Below are positions 25,379 to 36,571 of a stretch of 64,000 nucleotides of DNA, in pieces. Made by a program: the position numbers and the translations under genes. This DNA is from Streptomyces sp. NBC_00457 (GTDB taxonomy: Bacteria; Actinomycetota; Actinomycetes; Streptomycetales; Streptomycetaceae): assembly GCF_036014015.1 (NCBI RefSeq), contig NZ_CP107905.1, positions 2,604,001 to 2,668,000 on the forward strand. Direction: 5' to 3'. Numbering within the stretch: the first letter of the stretch is position 1; every line of letters starts with the position of its first letter. The notes under the pieces were generated by a model that was given only the letters and a program-made list of their open reading frames with translations, was not told the DNA's origin and did not search any database.

Positions 25379-25443
25379 CACGTGTTCCAGTTTCCGCCAG
25401 CCGGGACGCCACGGCTGGCGGAAATCGGACATGAGGGTGGGGG

Positions 25444-26535
25444 CTACTGCCACCGCCCCCGCTTCGCCTCCATCGCCGCCCTGCCCTGCGCCCCCTTCCG
25501 CTTCCAGTCTTTCCGGATCTCCGCCCTGACTCGCGCGTCCGTCTTGGCCACGATCCGCTGGTTCTCCCGCAGCAGCTTGCGGTAGCTCTCCAGCCGTCGT
25601 ACCGGCAGCTCCCCGGAGTCGATCGCGGCCAGCACCGCGCACCCGGGCTCGGCCTCGTGGGCGCAGTCGTGGAACCGGCACCGCGCGGCCAGTTCCTCGA
25701 TCTCGGAGAAGACCTGCCCGACACCGGTCTCGGCGTCCCAGAGCCCGACGCCCCGCAGCCCCGGTGTGTCGATCATGACGCCGCCGCCGGGCATGAGCAG
25801 CAGATTGCGGGTGGTCGTCGTGTGCCGGCCCTTGCCGTCGACGTCCCGGGTGGCCTGTACGTCCATGACGTCCTCGCCGAGCAGCGCGTTCGCGAGGGTC
25901 GACTTGCCCGCGCCGGACTGCCCGAGCAGCACGGACGTACCACCGGAGACCACCGCGGCGAGGACATCGAGCCCGGCGCCGTCGACAGCGCTGACCGGCA
26001 GCACCGGCACCCCGGGCGCCGTGGTCTCCACGTCCTGGACGAGATGGGCGAGGGTGGCCGCGTCCGGGACCAGGTCGGCCTTGGTGAGCGCCACGATCGG
26101 CTGCGCGCCGGACTCCCAGGCCAGGGCCAGGAAGCGTTCGATCCGGCCGAGGTCGACCTCGACGGCCAGGGACACGGCGACGATCGCGTGGTCGACGTTG
26201 GCCGCGAGGATCTGCCCCTCGGACCGCTTGGAGGAGGTGGAGCGCACGAAGGCGGTACGGCGCGGCAGATACGTCCGTACGTAACGGGGGTTGCCCGCGG
26301 GTTCGACCACGGCCCAGTCGCCGGTGCACAGGACCCGCAGCGGATCGTTCGGGGTGACGAACGCGGTGTCGGCCCGCATGACCCCGTCGGCGGTGACCAC
26401 GTCGCACTGTCCGCGGTCGACCCTCAGCACCCGTCCGGGCAGCAGCCCTTCGGACACGTAGGGGGTGAACTGGTCCGCCCACGCCTCGTCCCAGCCGTAG
26501 GGAGCGAGAGCGGAGAAAGCAGAGGTGGTAGTCAA
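25444..26535 (-). CDS. rsgA: Ribosome small-subunit-dependent GTPase RsgA
   Basis: A 363-residue circularly permuted GTPase for late 30S maturation. An OB-fold occupies the first 100 residues. The G motifs run in permuted order: TKAD (G4, 151-154), the P-loop GQSGAGKST (205-213), the T-rich GRHTTTTRNLLL loop (G2) and IDTPG (G3). A C-terminal zinc site follows (CRFHDCAHEAEPGC). The start is TTG with AAGGG upstream. A 23-residue mini-ORF with a much better ribosome site lies just before it. Confidence 0.96.
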   Translation of the reverse strand: MTTTSAFSALAPYGWDEAWADQFTPYVSEGLLPGRVLRVDRGQCDVVTADGVMRADTAFVTPNDPLRVLCTGDWAVVEPAGNPRYVRTYLPRRTAFVRSTSSKRSEGQILAANVDHAIVAVSLAVEVDLGRIERFLALAWESGAQPIVALTKADLVPDAATLAHLVQDVETTAPGVPVLPVSAVDGAGLDVLAAVVSGGTSVLLGQSGAGKSTLANALLGEDVMDVQATRDVDGKGRHTTTTRNLLLMPGGGVMIDTPGLRGVGLWDAETGVGQVFSEIEELAARCRFHDCAHEAEPGCAVLAAIDSGELPVRRLESYRKLLRENQRIVAKTDARVRAEIRKDWKRKGAQGRAAMEAKRGRWQ

Positions 26536-26569
26536 GGGTGACCCTTCGAAGGGCGGCCCCGGGAGGATG

Positions 26570-26641
26570 TCAGCCGGCGGCCACAGAGGTGGACTTGATG
26601 AACTTCCGGATGCGGGCAGCGCCCATCACGAAGACAGCCAT
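26570..26641 (-). CDS. Mini-ORF (23 aa) upstream of rsgA, possible leader peptide
   Basis: ATG at 26641 is preceded at ideal spacing by GGGAGGTG. The peptide begins MAVFVMGAARIRKF, is basic in the middle and ends TSVAAG before TGA. It ends 34 bases before the TTG of rsgA. CCTCCC just after its stop can pair with its own GGGAGG, and a perfect palindrome CCCTTCGAAGGG (26542-26553) sits between it and rsgA. It could be a translated leader or a small protein; no homologue is known to me. Confidence 0.5.
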   Translation of the reverse strand: MAVFVMGAARIRKFIKSTSVAAG

Positions 26642-26786
26642 CGGTCACACCTCCCAGCCAAGCCAAGTCACCCGCGGCACCCTCCGGCCACCGCTCGAAC
26701 AGCACTGACACTAGAGACACCTGAGCCACGACGCCATCGAATTACGGCACCCCATGAACGCCGGCCCCTTGCGCGACGGGCAAGCG

Positions 26787-28259
26787 TCACGCCAGTCCGT
26801 AGAGCGCCTCCAGATCGACCAGTTGGACATCAGGGTCAGCCTGCGCGGCCGCGTGTGCCTTGTCGTTGAAGCCTGCGCCGCTGAGACATATGAGTCGGGT
26901 ACCGGTGGTGTCGTAGCGTCCCGCCTGGGTGATGAGGTCGCGAATATGCTGGAGGCGCTCGATGTGGGCGATGCCCATGGTGTCGTTCCACTTGGCCTCA
27001 CCGATCGCGAGAAGCGGTGGCCTGGAGCCGTCGGCGATACCGACGACCGCCACATCCACTTCATGTCCGACACGGGCCTTGGGATCGTGCACCACTCCGT
27101 GTCCGACCCGGGCGGGCAGACCGCCGATCAGTTCTGGGTCGGCGTGGTGCAGCGCCCAGTCGCGGCAGACCTGTTCGAAATGAGGGCCGAGGACGTTGCT
27201 GGTGAAGCGGCGGCGGCTGGCCTGCCAGACCCGGGCTGCGCTGCCTGGGCGTTCCAACTGGTCCCAGACGGGTCGCATGATGGCGTGATAGAAGCCGATC
27301 AGCGGTTCGGCGATGCGGTAGGTGGGGCGGTTGTCGCGGAAGGCGTCGGCATCCCGGTGCAGCAGGCCGGCGTCTTCGAGGACGTTGATGGGGTGCGCGA
27401 TGTCGGTGGCCTTGCGTTCCAGATACCCGGCCATACCCCCGCGGGTGGCGTTGCCGTCGGCGACTGCGGCCAGCACGGAGAGGTACAGGGCGGTGTCTCG
27501 CAGGTCGGGCTCCTCCGCGAGCAGATAGCGGGCCTCACGGAACAGAGGGGTCTCTGGGTTGAGGACGGTGCGGACGACCCAGTCGTCGAAGTCGTCAGCT
27601 CCGTTCGGGGTGTCGCCGCGGGCGAATTCCCGTCGATACGCGGGTGTACCGCCGACGATCGCGTTGACCTGCAGGGCCAGGCGCGGGTCCGTGATGTTCC
27701 AGAATTCGGCGGCCAGGCGGTGGTCGAGAGGGCGGACAATCAGCTCCAACCCTGCCCGGCCCCGCAGGGGAGCGTTGCCGGACAGCAGCCTGCCCATGAA
27801 CGACAGCGCCGAGCCGCACAGCAGTAGCCGGGTGCGGGAGGCGCTGCGCTGGTCACGCAAGGTCCGCAGCGCTTCCTGGATGATCGAGGGGAGCTCCGGA
27901 TTCGCCGTGGCCAGGTACGGGAACTCGTCGATCACGACGGGCACGGGCCGCTCCGTGCCCAGCGCGAGGAGCGCGTCGACGGCCTCCGCCCAGTCGGAGA
28001 AGTGGTACGGACTGGCAGGGCGCACATGCGCGGTGAGCGCAGCGCTGATGCGCCGCAGGGACTCGGCATCGGCGGCCTCGGTCGCCCCGAAGTAGAACCC
28101 GCCCGCGGCACGGCAGGCCGCGTCGAGCAAGAAGGTCTTGCCTTGGCGACGCCGTCCGGAGACCACACCGAGCGTCGCGCCGGGCTGTTCATCTTCGATG
28201 AACCGGGTCAGCGCGGACCATTCGTAGTCGCGGTCGAACATCTCGACGGGCTTGTCCAT
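26787..28259 (-). CDS. Archaeal-type AAA ATPase with C-terminal nuclease-like (DUF234) domain
   Basis: A 490-residue ATPase. The P-loop is GVVSGRRRQGKTFLL (about 33-47), Walker B VPVVIDEFPYL and the sensor strand RLLLCGSALSFMGRLL. A winged-helix region (GGMAGYLERKATDIAHPINVLEDAGLL) precedes a C-terminal DUF234-like domain with GHEVDVAVVGI and LLAIGEAKWN, i.e. the D and ExK of a PD-(D/E)XK fold. Such proteins are common near mobile and defence genes, function unsettled. Start ATG at 28259 follows GGAGGGG. Its neighbour is a broken nuclease-like gene. Confidence 0.88.
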   Translation of the reverse strand: MDKPVEMFDRDYEWSALTRFIEDEQPGATLGVVSGRRRQGKTFLLDAACRAAGGFYFGATEAADAESLRRISAALTAHVRPASPYHFSDWAEAVDALLALGTERPVPVVIDEFPYLATANPELPSIIQEALRTLRDQRSASRTRLLLCGSALSFMGRLLSGNAPLRGRAGLELIVRPLDHRLAAEFWNITDPRLALQVNAIVGGTPAYRREFARGDTPNGADDFDDWVVRTVLNPETPLFREARYLLAEEPDLRDTALYLSVLAAVADGNATRGGMAGYLERKATDIAHPINVLEDAGLLHRDADAFRDNRPTYRIAEPLIGFYHAIMRPVWDQLERPGSAARVWQASRRRFTSNVLGPHFEQVCRDWALHHADPELIGGLPARVGHGVVHDPKARVGHEVDVAVVGIADGSRPPLLAIGEAKWNDTMGIAHIERLQHIRDLITQAGRYDTTGTRLICLSGAGFNDKAHAAAQADPDVQLVDLEALYGLA

Positions 28260-28316
28260 ACCCCTCCGATTCCCTGAAGATAGAACCACACATCTATAAA
28301 CTGTACCCCTATCTCA

Positions 28317-28607
28317 ATGGTGATCGCCGCTCTGCCCGAAGGGCCCGCCGCACCAAAAATGCCGTTGGAGTCGCGGCTGGAGGAACTCATCGAGGCCGAC
28401 CCGGCCATGCTGGGCCGACCGCTACTCCTCGTCGGCAGGCAGGTGTCGACGGCCCACGGCAAGTTCATCGACCTGCTGGGTAAACGGGCCGTACCCCGCG
28501 GGCAGGCCCTGTGGCGTACCGGATTCTTCGCCGACCAGAACTCCGCCTGCAGGCTGCGCGCCCGCTTCACGATCGACGAGGTCTCCCGCCGATTCGGAAT
28601 CGACTGA
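28317..28607 (+). pseudogene. Truncated NucS/DUF91-like nuclease remnant
   Basis: A 96-residue frame. Residues 16-54 (PLESRLEELIEADPAMLGRP, then LLLVGRQVSTAHGKFIDLL) match the start of the PD-(D/E)XK domain of NucS/DUF91-like proteins, where FIDLL is normally followed by ALD and a VVIELKR strand. After FIDLL the sequence changes to GKRAVPRGQALWRTGFF and the catalytic ExK strand is absent, so the domain is cut and joined to unrelated sequence. The ATG has no strong ribosome site. Divergent from the ATPase across a 57-bp AT-richer gap holding ATAGA/TCTAT arms (28280-28297). Confidence 0.55.
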
Positions 28608-28630
28608 TCTTTTTCCGCCCGCCCCCGGCG

Positions 28631-30112
28631 TCAGGCCTTCGTGCAGTCGTGGCCGTTGAGGGTGAAGTCGTAGCCCGGGGAGTTCTTGCCGCGCCAGGAG
28701 GAGAGGAAGCCGAAGGCGAGGGAGCCGTCGGCGGGGACGGTCTTGTTGTAGTCGGCGGCGGTGGCGGTGACGCGGGAGCCGTCCTGGGCGAAGCTCGCGT
28801 CCCACATCTGGCCGACCTGCTGGCCGTCCTTGAAGGACCAGGCGACCCGCCAGTTGTCCAGGGCCGAGGTGGTGGTGATGGTGACGGTGGCCTGGAAACC
28901 GTCGGGCCACTGGTTGACCAGGTCGTAGTCGTACTCGCAGGTGGCCGGCTCGTTCGTCCCGGGGTCCGGGTCGCCGCCGCGGGCGGTGGACGAGGTGGTG
29001 CCCTGGGGTTCCGGGTCGGGCCCCTTGCCGTCGGAACCGTCCTTGGAACCGGTCGCCGACGGCTCGGGCGTCGCAGAGGGTGAGGGCCGCGCGCTGGTGG
29101 ACGGTTCGGAGATGCTGGGGACGGCCACCGGCTGGCGGTCGGAACCGTCGGTGGGTCCCGTGGCGCCGTCGTCGGTGGTGCCGCCGGGCATCATCGACAC
29201 GCCGAGTGCCAGCAGGGAGACGATGACGGCGGCGACGAGGAGGCCGCCCCGGACGACGCGCGCCTTGTGGGCAGCGGGGTTCGGGGGTCCGTCCGTGTCC
29301 ACCGGGTCCGGGCGCCCGGCGCCCAGCCGTACCTCGGCGGCTCTGCGACGGCGCTCCAGATAGGCGAGCCCGCCCCAGCCGATCACACCGCCGGCGAGCG
29401 CGGCCGGCAGCCCGCCGCCGTGCAGCCGCAGACACGCGGCGGCCTCCGCGCACTCCACGCAGCGGGCGAGGTGGCGGGAGAGGTCCTCCGGGGTGTCGGC
29501 GAGAGGGGAGCGGGTGACCGCGTCCAGCAGCCGGGCGTAGCTGCGGCACTGCGCGGCCATCGGAGTGTCGAGGTGGTTGCGGTGGCAGCGGTCCCGGAAC
29601 AGGACCCGCACCTGCTCTAGTTCGTCGGAGACCGACGCCGGGTCGAGGCCGAGCCGGCGGGCCACGACGGACATCGGCAGGCCCTCCACCTCGGCCAGCC
29701 ACAGCAGCGCCGCGTCCGGTTCCTGCATGTCACGCAGGCCGCGCAGCGCGAGCGGGCGGTGCAGCGGAGGTCCGGTGTAGCGCTCGGCCTTGTCCGAGTT
29801 GAGCCACAGCCGCAGCTCCGGGTCGAGCTTGTGGCCCTGGCCGTCGGTCTCCCAGGCCGCCGCGGTGGTCCGAACGGCCGTCAGCAGCAAGGGGATCCGG
29901 GGCAGCCGGGCCGGGCGGCGGCCGGCGTTCCTGGACGTGCCGCTCTCACCGGCACGGGCCTCGCGTATGCCGAGCGCGAAGGCCTCGGTGGCCAGCCGGG
30001 TGGCCGCGACGGATCCGGCCGTGCACAGGTCGGCGTACGAGAGCACCGCGTCCCAGCACTCGGAGAACAGCGCGGCCTCGGCGGCGTCCTGAGGGGTCGG
30101 CAGGTCGGGCAT
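28631..30112 (-). CDS. Sigma-like / zinc-finger / membrane / CBM2 fusion protein
   Basis: A 493-residue single-pass protein. Residues 10-180 resemble a degenerate ECF sigma factor, with a region-4 HTH at about 135-175 (LPMSVVARRLGLDPASVSDE). H214-C218-C221 form the HX3CX2C of zinc-binding anti-sigma domains. A membrane helix (287-308) is followed by a Ser/Pro/Thr stalk and a C-terminal cellulose-binding CBM2 (392-490), closed by Cys392 and Cys490, with conserved W402 and W437; the third binding-face aromatic is Tyr455. The outer CBM would sense or anchor to polysaccharide; the inner part may regulate transcription (inference). Confidence 0.87.
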   Translation of the reverse strand: MPDLPTPQDAAEAALFSECWDAVLSYADLCTAGSVAATRLATEAFALGIREARAGESGTSRNAGRRPARLPRIPLLLTAVRTTAAAWETDGQGHKLDPELRLWLNSDKAERYTGPPLHRPLALRGLRDMQEPDAALLWLAEVEGLPMSVVARRLGLDPASVSDELEQVRVLFRDRCHRNHLDTPMAAQCRSYARLLDAVTRSPLADTPEDLSRHLARCVECAEAAACLRLHGGGLPAALAGGVIGWGGLAYLERRRRAAEVRLGAGRPDPVDTDGPPNPAAHKARVVRGGLLVAAVIVSLLALGVSMMPGGTTDDGATGPTDGSDRQPVAVPSISEPSTSARPSPSATPEPSATGSKDGSDGKGPDPEPQGTTSSTARGGDPDPGTNEPATCEYDYDLVNQWPDGFQATVTITTTSALDNWRVAWSFKDGQQVGQMWDASFAQDGSRVTATAADYNKTVPADGSLAFGFLSSWRGKNSPGYDFTLNGHDCTKA

Positions 30113-30355
30113 GGGTCTCCTGCATCCACGAGCGAGGTCAACTCACTATATTGGCAACGGAGTTGGGGGAAACCTCGCGGCAGACCGTGAGCCTTTCACG
30201 TTCTCGACACAACTGACAAGCGCGCTATTCAAATCCGGTGCCCGACGGGTACGCGGCCTCTCCGCGCTCCTACGAGAGACATACGGAAGGAACGCCGAAA
30301 AGTCTCGATCCCGGCCGACATTGTTGTGGATCCGCGTCCGGCGGCACGGCGGAAG
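30113..30355. promoter_or_regulatory. 243-bp spacer upstream of CBM2 fusion gene
   Basis: Between the radical SAM stop and the CBM2-fusion start on the same strand. On the minus strand a TATAGT hexamer (30145-30150) 33 bases before the ATG could be a -10; a matching -35 is not clear. No gene seen. Confidence 0.4.
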
Positions 30356-33097
<2,742 letters not shown>

Positions 33098-33105
33098 ACC
33101 GCGGG

Positions 33106-33163
33106 GGACTTTCTACACCCCCTTTCCTAACCCCTTGTCGAAAGTCCTGGCAGCCCATAGCCT
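33106..33163 (+). promoter_or_regulatory. ROK promoter with GGACTTTC/GAAAGTCC dyad
   Basis: GGACTTTC (33106-33113) and GAAAGTCC (33140-33147) are perfect 8-bp inverted arms. The right arm overlaps TTGTCG (33135-33140), which with TAGCCT 17 bases later forms a promoter. AACCCCTTGTCGAAAG here is nearly identical to AACCCCTTGCCGAAGG before the solute-binding-protein gene, pointing to shared ROK control. Confidence 0.6.
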
Positions 33164-33222
33164 TGCGCCGCGCCGGTGCCGACGTAGACCCCGGCCCTGG
33201 CTGGGAAGGATGGGCTGCTCCG

Positions 33223-34464
33223 GTGAAGCGCACCTCACGTGACATCCGCACCGCGAACCGCTACGAGGTGCTGCGCCAGATCATCGCCGAGTCGCCCACC
33301 TCCCGGCAGGAGCTGGCCGCCGCCACGGGACTGAGCCTGGCCACGGTCGCCACGCTCGTCGGGGAGCTGCTCGACCTCCGCATGATCACAGAGGTGGGGT
33401 TCGAGGACTCGGCGGGGGGCCGGCCCCGGGGACTCGTGGCCGTCAACGCGTCGGGGGGCGCGTTGATCGGTGTCGACATCGCGGAGACGTACGTCCATGT
33501 CGAGCTGTTCGACCTCGGGCTGAACGTGCTCGCCCGCGCCGACGAGGACATGCGCCCCGGCGAGAGCCTCCCGGAGCAGGTCGTCGCCCATGTCGCCGCG
33601 GCCGTCGGCTCGGTGGTCGCGCAGGCCGGGATCGAGGGCGCGCGCGTTCTCGGCGTCGGCGTGAGCGTGCCGGGGCAGGTCGACCGCGACACCGGCATCT
33701 CCGAGTACGCGCCGAACTGGGACTGGCACGACGTGCCGCTGCTCGACCTGCTCTCCGAGCACATCGCTTACCCCCTTTACCTGGACAACCCGCTGCGCGC
33801 CTGCGCGGTCGCCGAGCAGTGGTTCGGCGCCGCCCGCGGATACGGCAACGCCGTCGTGGTCAACCTCGGCACCGGGGTCGGCGCCGGGCTCGTGCTGGGC
33901 GGCGGGCTGCACCGGGGCGTGAGCAACAGCGCCGGGGAGTGGGGCCACACCACGCTCGTCCTCGACGGACGGCTGTGCCACTGCGGCAACCACGGCTGCG
34001 TCGAGACGTACGTCGGCGCGCCCGGAATCATGCTGAACCTGCGCGAGTTGAGCCCCGGCAGCACGCTGCTGCACCCCGAGGACCAGACGGCCACGATCGA
34101 CGCGCTGGCGCGTGGTGTCGCCGCGCAGGATCCGGTGGCCCTCAAGGTGGTCCGGGACACCGCCCGTTATCTGGGTGCCGGTATCGCCGATCTCGTCAAC
34201 ATCCTCAACCCCGAAGTGGTCGTGCTCAGCAGCTGGGTCGCCCGCACGCTCGGCGAACCGCTGCTGCACGAAGTGCGCGAGGCCGTCGCCCGGCACGCGC
34301 TCAGGCGGCCCCTGGCCGCCACCGAGATCGTCCTCTCCCCCATCCCCACCGACCCGGTGTGCCTGGGCGCGGCGACGTTCGCGCTCGAAGGGGCACTGCA
34401 GTCGGTTGGGCAGCGGGGCACGCCGGTGTCGAGAGCGCGAGCGCGCGGAGGCCCGAAGGGTTGA
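33223..34464 (+). CDS. ROK family transcriptional regulator
   Basis: A 413-residue repressor-type protein. The N-terminal winged helix (NRYEVLRQIIAESPTSRQEL, GLSLATVATLVGELLDLRMI) is followed by a ROK sugar-binding domain with VVVNLGTGVGAGLVLGGGL, the zinc-binding CHCGNHGCVE and NILNPEVVVLSS. It probably represses the galactan operon downstream until an intracellular sugar binds. GTG at 33223 is the first start fitting the HTH; AAGGA lies some 13 bases upstream. The last residues (RGTPVSRARARGGPKG) are encoded by the left arm of a long inverted repeat. Confidence 0.92.
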   Translation: MKRTSRDIRTANRYEVLRQIIAESPTSRQELAAATGLSLATVATLVGELLDLRMITEVGFEDSAGGRPRGLVAVNASGGALIGVDIAETYVHVELFDLGLNVLARADEDMRPGESLPEQVVAHVAAAVGSVVAQAGIEGARVLGVGVSVPGQVDRDTGISEYAPNWDWHDVPLLDLLSEHIAYPLYLDNPLRACAVAEQWFGAARGYGNAVVVNLGTGVGAGLVLGGGLHRGVSNSAGEWGHTTLVLDGRLCHCGNHGCVETYVGAPGIMLNLRELSPGSTLLHPEDQTATIDALARGVAAQDPVALKVVRDTARYLGAGIADLVNILNPEVVVLSSWVARTLGEPLLHEVREAVARHALRRPLAATEIVLSPIPTDPVCLGAATFALEGALQSVGQRGTPVSRARARGGPKG

Positions 34465-34496
34465 GCACGGTCGCGCCCTCGACACCGGCGTGCCCC
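34415..34496. repeat. 25-bp inverted repeat across ROK stop codon
   Basis: The left arm 34415-34439 (GGGGCACGCCGGTGTCGAGA, then GCGCG) and right arm 34472-34496 match at 24 of 25 positions around a 32-nt loop containing the ROK TGA. It is far longer than other hairpins here. No U-tract follows, so terminator, mRNA-stability element or relic of a mobile end are all possible. Confidence 0.85.
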
Positions 34497-34583
34497 GCAG
34501 AAAAGGAAACAGCCCGCCACAAAGCGCACCACCCTCGCAAGGAGCCGTACCGCACCACCTTCATGACGACGGAAGGGATGCAC

Positions 34584-36434
34584 GTGACCCACCCCCGCAC
34601 CACTCACCCCCGCAAGAGATCGGCCCTCCTGACAGCCGCAGCCGCACTCGCTGTCGCAGGCCCTCTCATATCCGCCCCGCCCGCGAGCGCCGCCGACCCG
34701 GTGGCCGCGGAAGTCTCCCCCTACGCCGCCCAGACCATCGACAACATCGGTGCGTCCGGCGCCTGGTGGGTCAACGACCTGAAGAACTTCGACCCCAAGG
34801 TCCAGGCCCGGGTGGCGAAGCTGCTCTTCTCGTCGCAGGGCCTGGACCTGAGCAACTACCGCTACAACATCGGCGGTGGCGGCACGGCGGTCACCACCCC
34901 GTCCCGCGCCCCTGAGGACTTCCGGAACGACGACGGGACGTACGACTGGAGCAAGGACAAGGGCGGCCGTACGTTCCTGTCCTACGCCGCGAAGTACGGC
35001 GTCGAGAACCTCGTCGCCTTCGTGAACAGCGCGCCCGCCGAGTGGAAGACCAACGGCAAGAGCTGCGGCGGCTATCTGAAGGCGGAGAACGAGCAGGACT
35101 TCGCGAAGTACATCGCCGACATCACCGACCACTTCGCCAAGCGTGGCCAGAGATTCGACCACATCAGCCCCTTCAACGAGCCGACGAACAGCTTCGACTC
35201 CTGCGGCCAGGAGGGCATGCTCGTCGACGTCGACCAGCGCGACGACATCGTGCGGGCGCTCGGCGCCGAGCAGGACGCGCGGCGCCAGAAGACCGGCATC
35301 ATCGCCGACGAGTCCACCAGCACGGTCAAGTTCAACGACGAGGTCCCCCGCTGGATCTCCCAGCCGGGCACGGCCCAGTACGTCGACAAGCTCGCCCACC
35401 ACACGTATGACAACCCCAGCGACGCCAACCGCGCGCAGGTCTACGAGACGGCCAAGAAGGCCGGCATCGAGTCCTGGTCCACCGAGGTCTGCTGCTTCGG
35501 CAAGGGCGGCACCGGCTGGGCGCAGGAGTACGACCCGACGATCGACGGCGGTCTGAACCTCTCCCGGATCATCCACAAGGACTTCGCGACCGCGCACGAC
35601 TCGGCGTTCCACTGGTGGGTCGCCCTGTCGGAGATGATCGGCACCGACCCGTACGCGAAGAACGACTCCGGCTGGAACGACGGCCTGATCTATTACGACC
35701 CCGATTACGCCACGAACGGCAACCAGACCCTGTACTTCACCAAGCGCTACTACGCGCTCGGCCAGTACAGCAAGTTCGTCAAGCCGGGCTCGGTCGCGCA
35801 CAACGTGACGGGAGTGCCGGACGGCGTCGAGGTGTCGACGTACGACCGCAACGGCAAGTGGGTCGTGGTCGTCAACAACCACAACGCGACGGACAGTTCG
35901 CTGAAGTTGCATTTCAACAGCAAGACGCCGGTGCGGGCTTCGCAGGCCGTACGGACGTCGGCGGACGAGAACTGGGCGAAGGTGGCCAAGCCGGCGGTGC
36001 GCGGATCGACCGTCTCCGCCTCCCTGCCCGCCCGGTCCATCACGACGTACGTCCTCGACCAGAAGGGCCGCGGCAGTTCGGCGATCACGGGCGCGCTGCA
36101 GGGGCAGCAGTCCGGGAAGTGCCTGACGGCGGACGCCTCCGGGGCCGCGATCAACGCCTGCACGGGCGCGGACGCGCAGGACTGGTCGTACGACGCGAAG
36201 GGCGCGCTGAAGGGCTCCGGCGGCTATCTGACGGCCGGGAGTGCGGGCCTGACGATCAGCGCGGCCTTCACGGGTGACGCCGGTCAGCGCTGGCTGCTCA
36301 ACTCCAACGGGCAGATCGTGAACGAGGCGTCCGGGACGTGCCTGGACGTCGGCGGACAGGCGACGGCCGACGGCAGCAAGGTGGGCCTTTGGTCCTGCAA
36401 CGGCGGGACCAATCAGGCCTGGTTCCGTCAGTAA
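34584..36434 (+). CDS. Secreted GH30 galactanase-like hydrolase with ricin B lectin domain
   Basis: A 616-residue secreted enzyme. The Sec signal (HPRKRSALLTAAAALAVAGP) ends at PASAAD. The GH30 barrel has acid/base E199 in ISPFNEPTN and nucleophile E301 in SWSTEVCCF, then the side beta-domain; the last 120 residues are a ricin-type trefoil (GKCLTA, QDWSYD, GTCLDVGG, NQAWF). Sequence style fits the endo-beta-1,6-galactanase group (GH30_5). It would cut type II arabinogalactan side chains outside the cell. GTG at 34584 is preferred because GGAAGGG lies 6 bases upstream; ATG at 34563 is the alternative. Confidence 0.9.
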   Translation: MTHPRTTHPRKRSALLTAAAALAVAGPLISAPPASAADPVAAEVSPYAAQTIDNIGASGAWWVNDLKNFDPKVQARVAKLLFSSQGLDLSNYRYNIGGGGTAVTTPSRAPEDFRNDDGTYDWSKDKGGRTFLSYAAKYGVENLVAFVNSAPAEWKTNGKSCGGYLKAENEQDFAKYIADITDHFAKRGQRFDHISPFNEPTNSFDSCGQEGMLVDVDQRDDIVRALGAEQDARRQKTGIIADESTSTVKFNDEVPRWISQPGTAQYVDKLAHHTYDNPSDANRAQVYETAKKAGIESWSTEVCCFGKGGTGWAQEYDPTIDGGLNLSRIIHKDFATAHDSAFHWWVALSEMIGTDPYAKNDSGWNDGLIYYDPDYATNGNQTLYFTKRYYALGQYSKFVKPGSVAHNVTGVPDGVEVSTYDRNGKWVVVVNNHNATDSSLKLHFNSKTPVRASQAVRTSADENWAKVAKPAVRGSTVSASLPARSITTYVLDQKGRGSSAITGALQGQQSGKCLTADASGAAINACTGADAQDWSYDAKGALKGSGGYLTAGSAGLTISAAFTGDAGQRWLLNSNGQIVNEASGTCLDVGGQATADGSKVGLWSCNGGTNQAWFRQ

Positions 36435-36453
36435 CCCTTCCTGATCGATGAGT

Positions 36454-36482
36454 TGGCGGGCCGCTGGTGCGGCGGCCCGCCA
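36454..36482. terminator. Terminator hairpin after GH30 gene
   Basis: Perfect 11-bp stem TGGCGGGCCGC/GCGGCCCGCCA with a 7-nt loop, 20 bases after the GH30 stop. Separates the hydrolase transcript from the transporter operon. Confidence 0.75.
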
Positions 36483-36517
36483 CCGGGCATGTCCGGTATC
36501 CCGAACGCCACACAACG

Positions 36518-36571
36518 CTTCGAGCAGACTTCGTCCAACCCCTTGCCGAAGGCTTAGCCGAAGGTTAACGT
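36518..36571 (+). promoter_or_regulatory. Transporter promoter with four-part CTTCG/CGAAG dyad
   Basis: CTTCG at 36518 and 36529 and CGAAG at 36547 and 36559 form two nested inverted pairs sharing one centre near 36540. TTGCCG (36543-36548), 17 bases, TAACGT (36566-36571) gives a promoter overlapping the right half. The segment AACCCCTTGCCGAAGG is shared with the ROK promoter, so this is the likely main operator of the ROK protein. Confidence 0.6.

Noticed and set aside
33207..33245. Ten-codon ATG frame overlapping the ROK start
   Set aside because: Very short, no conserved leader feature, likely chance.
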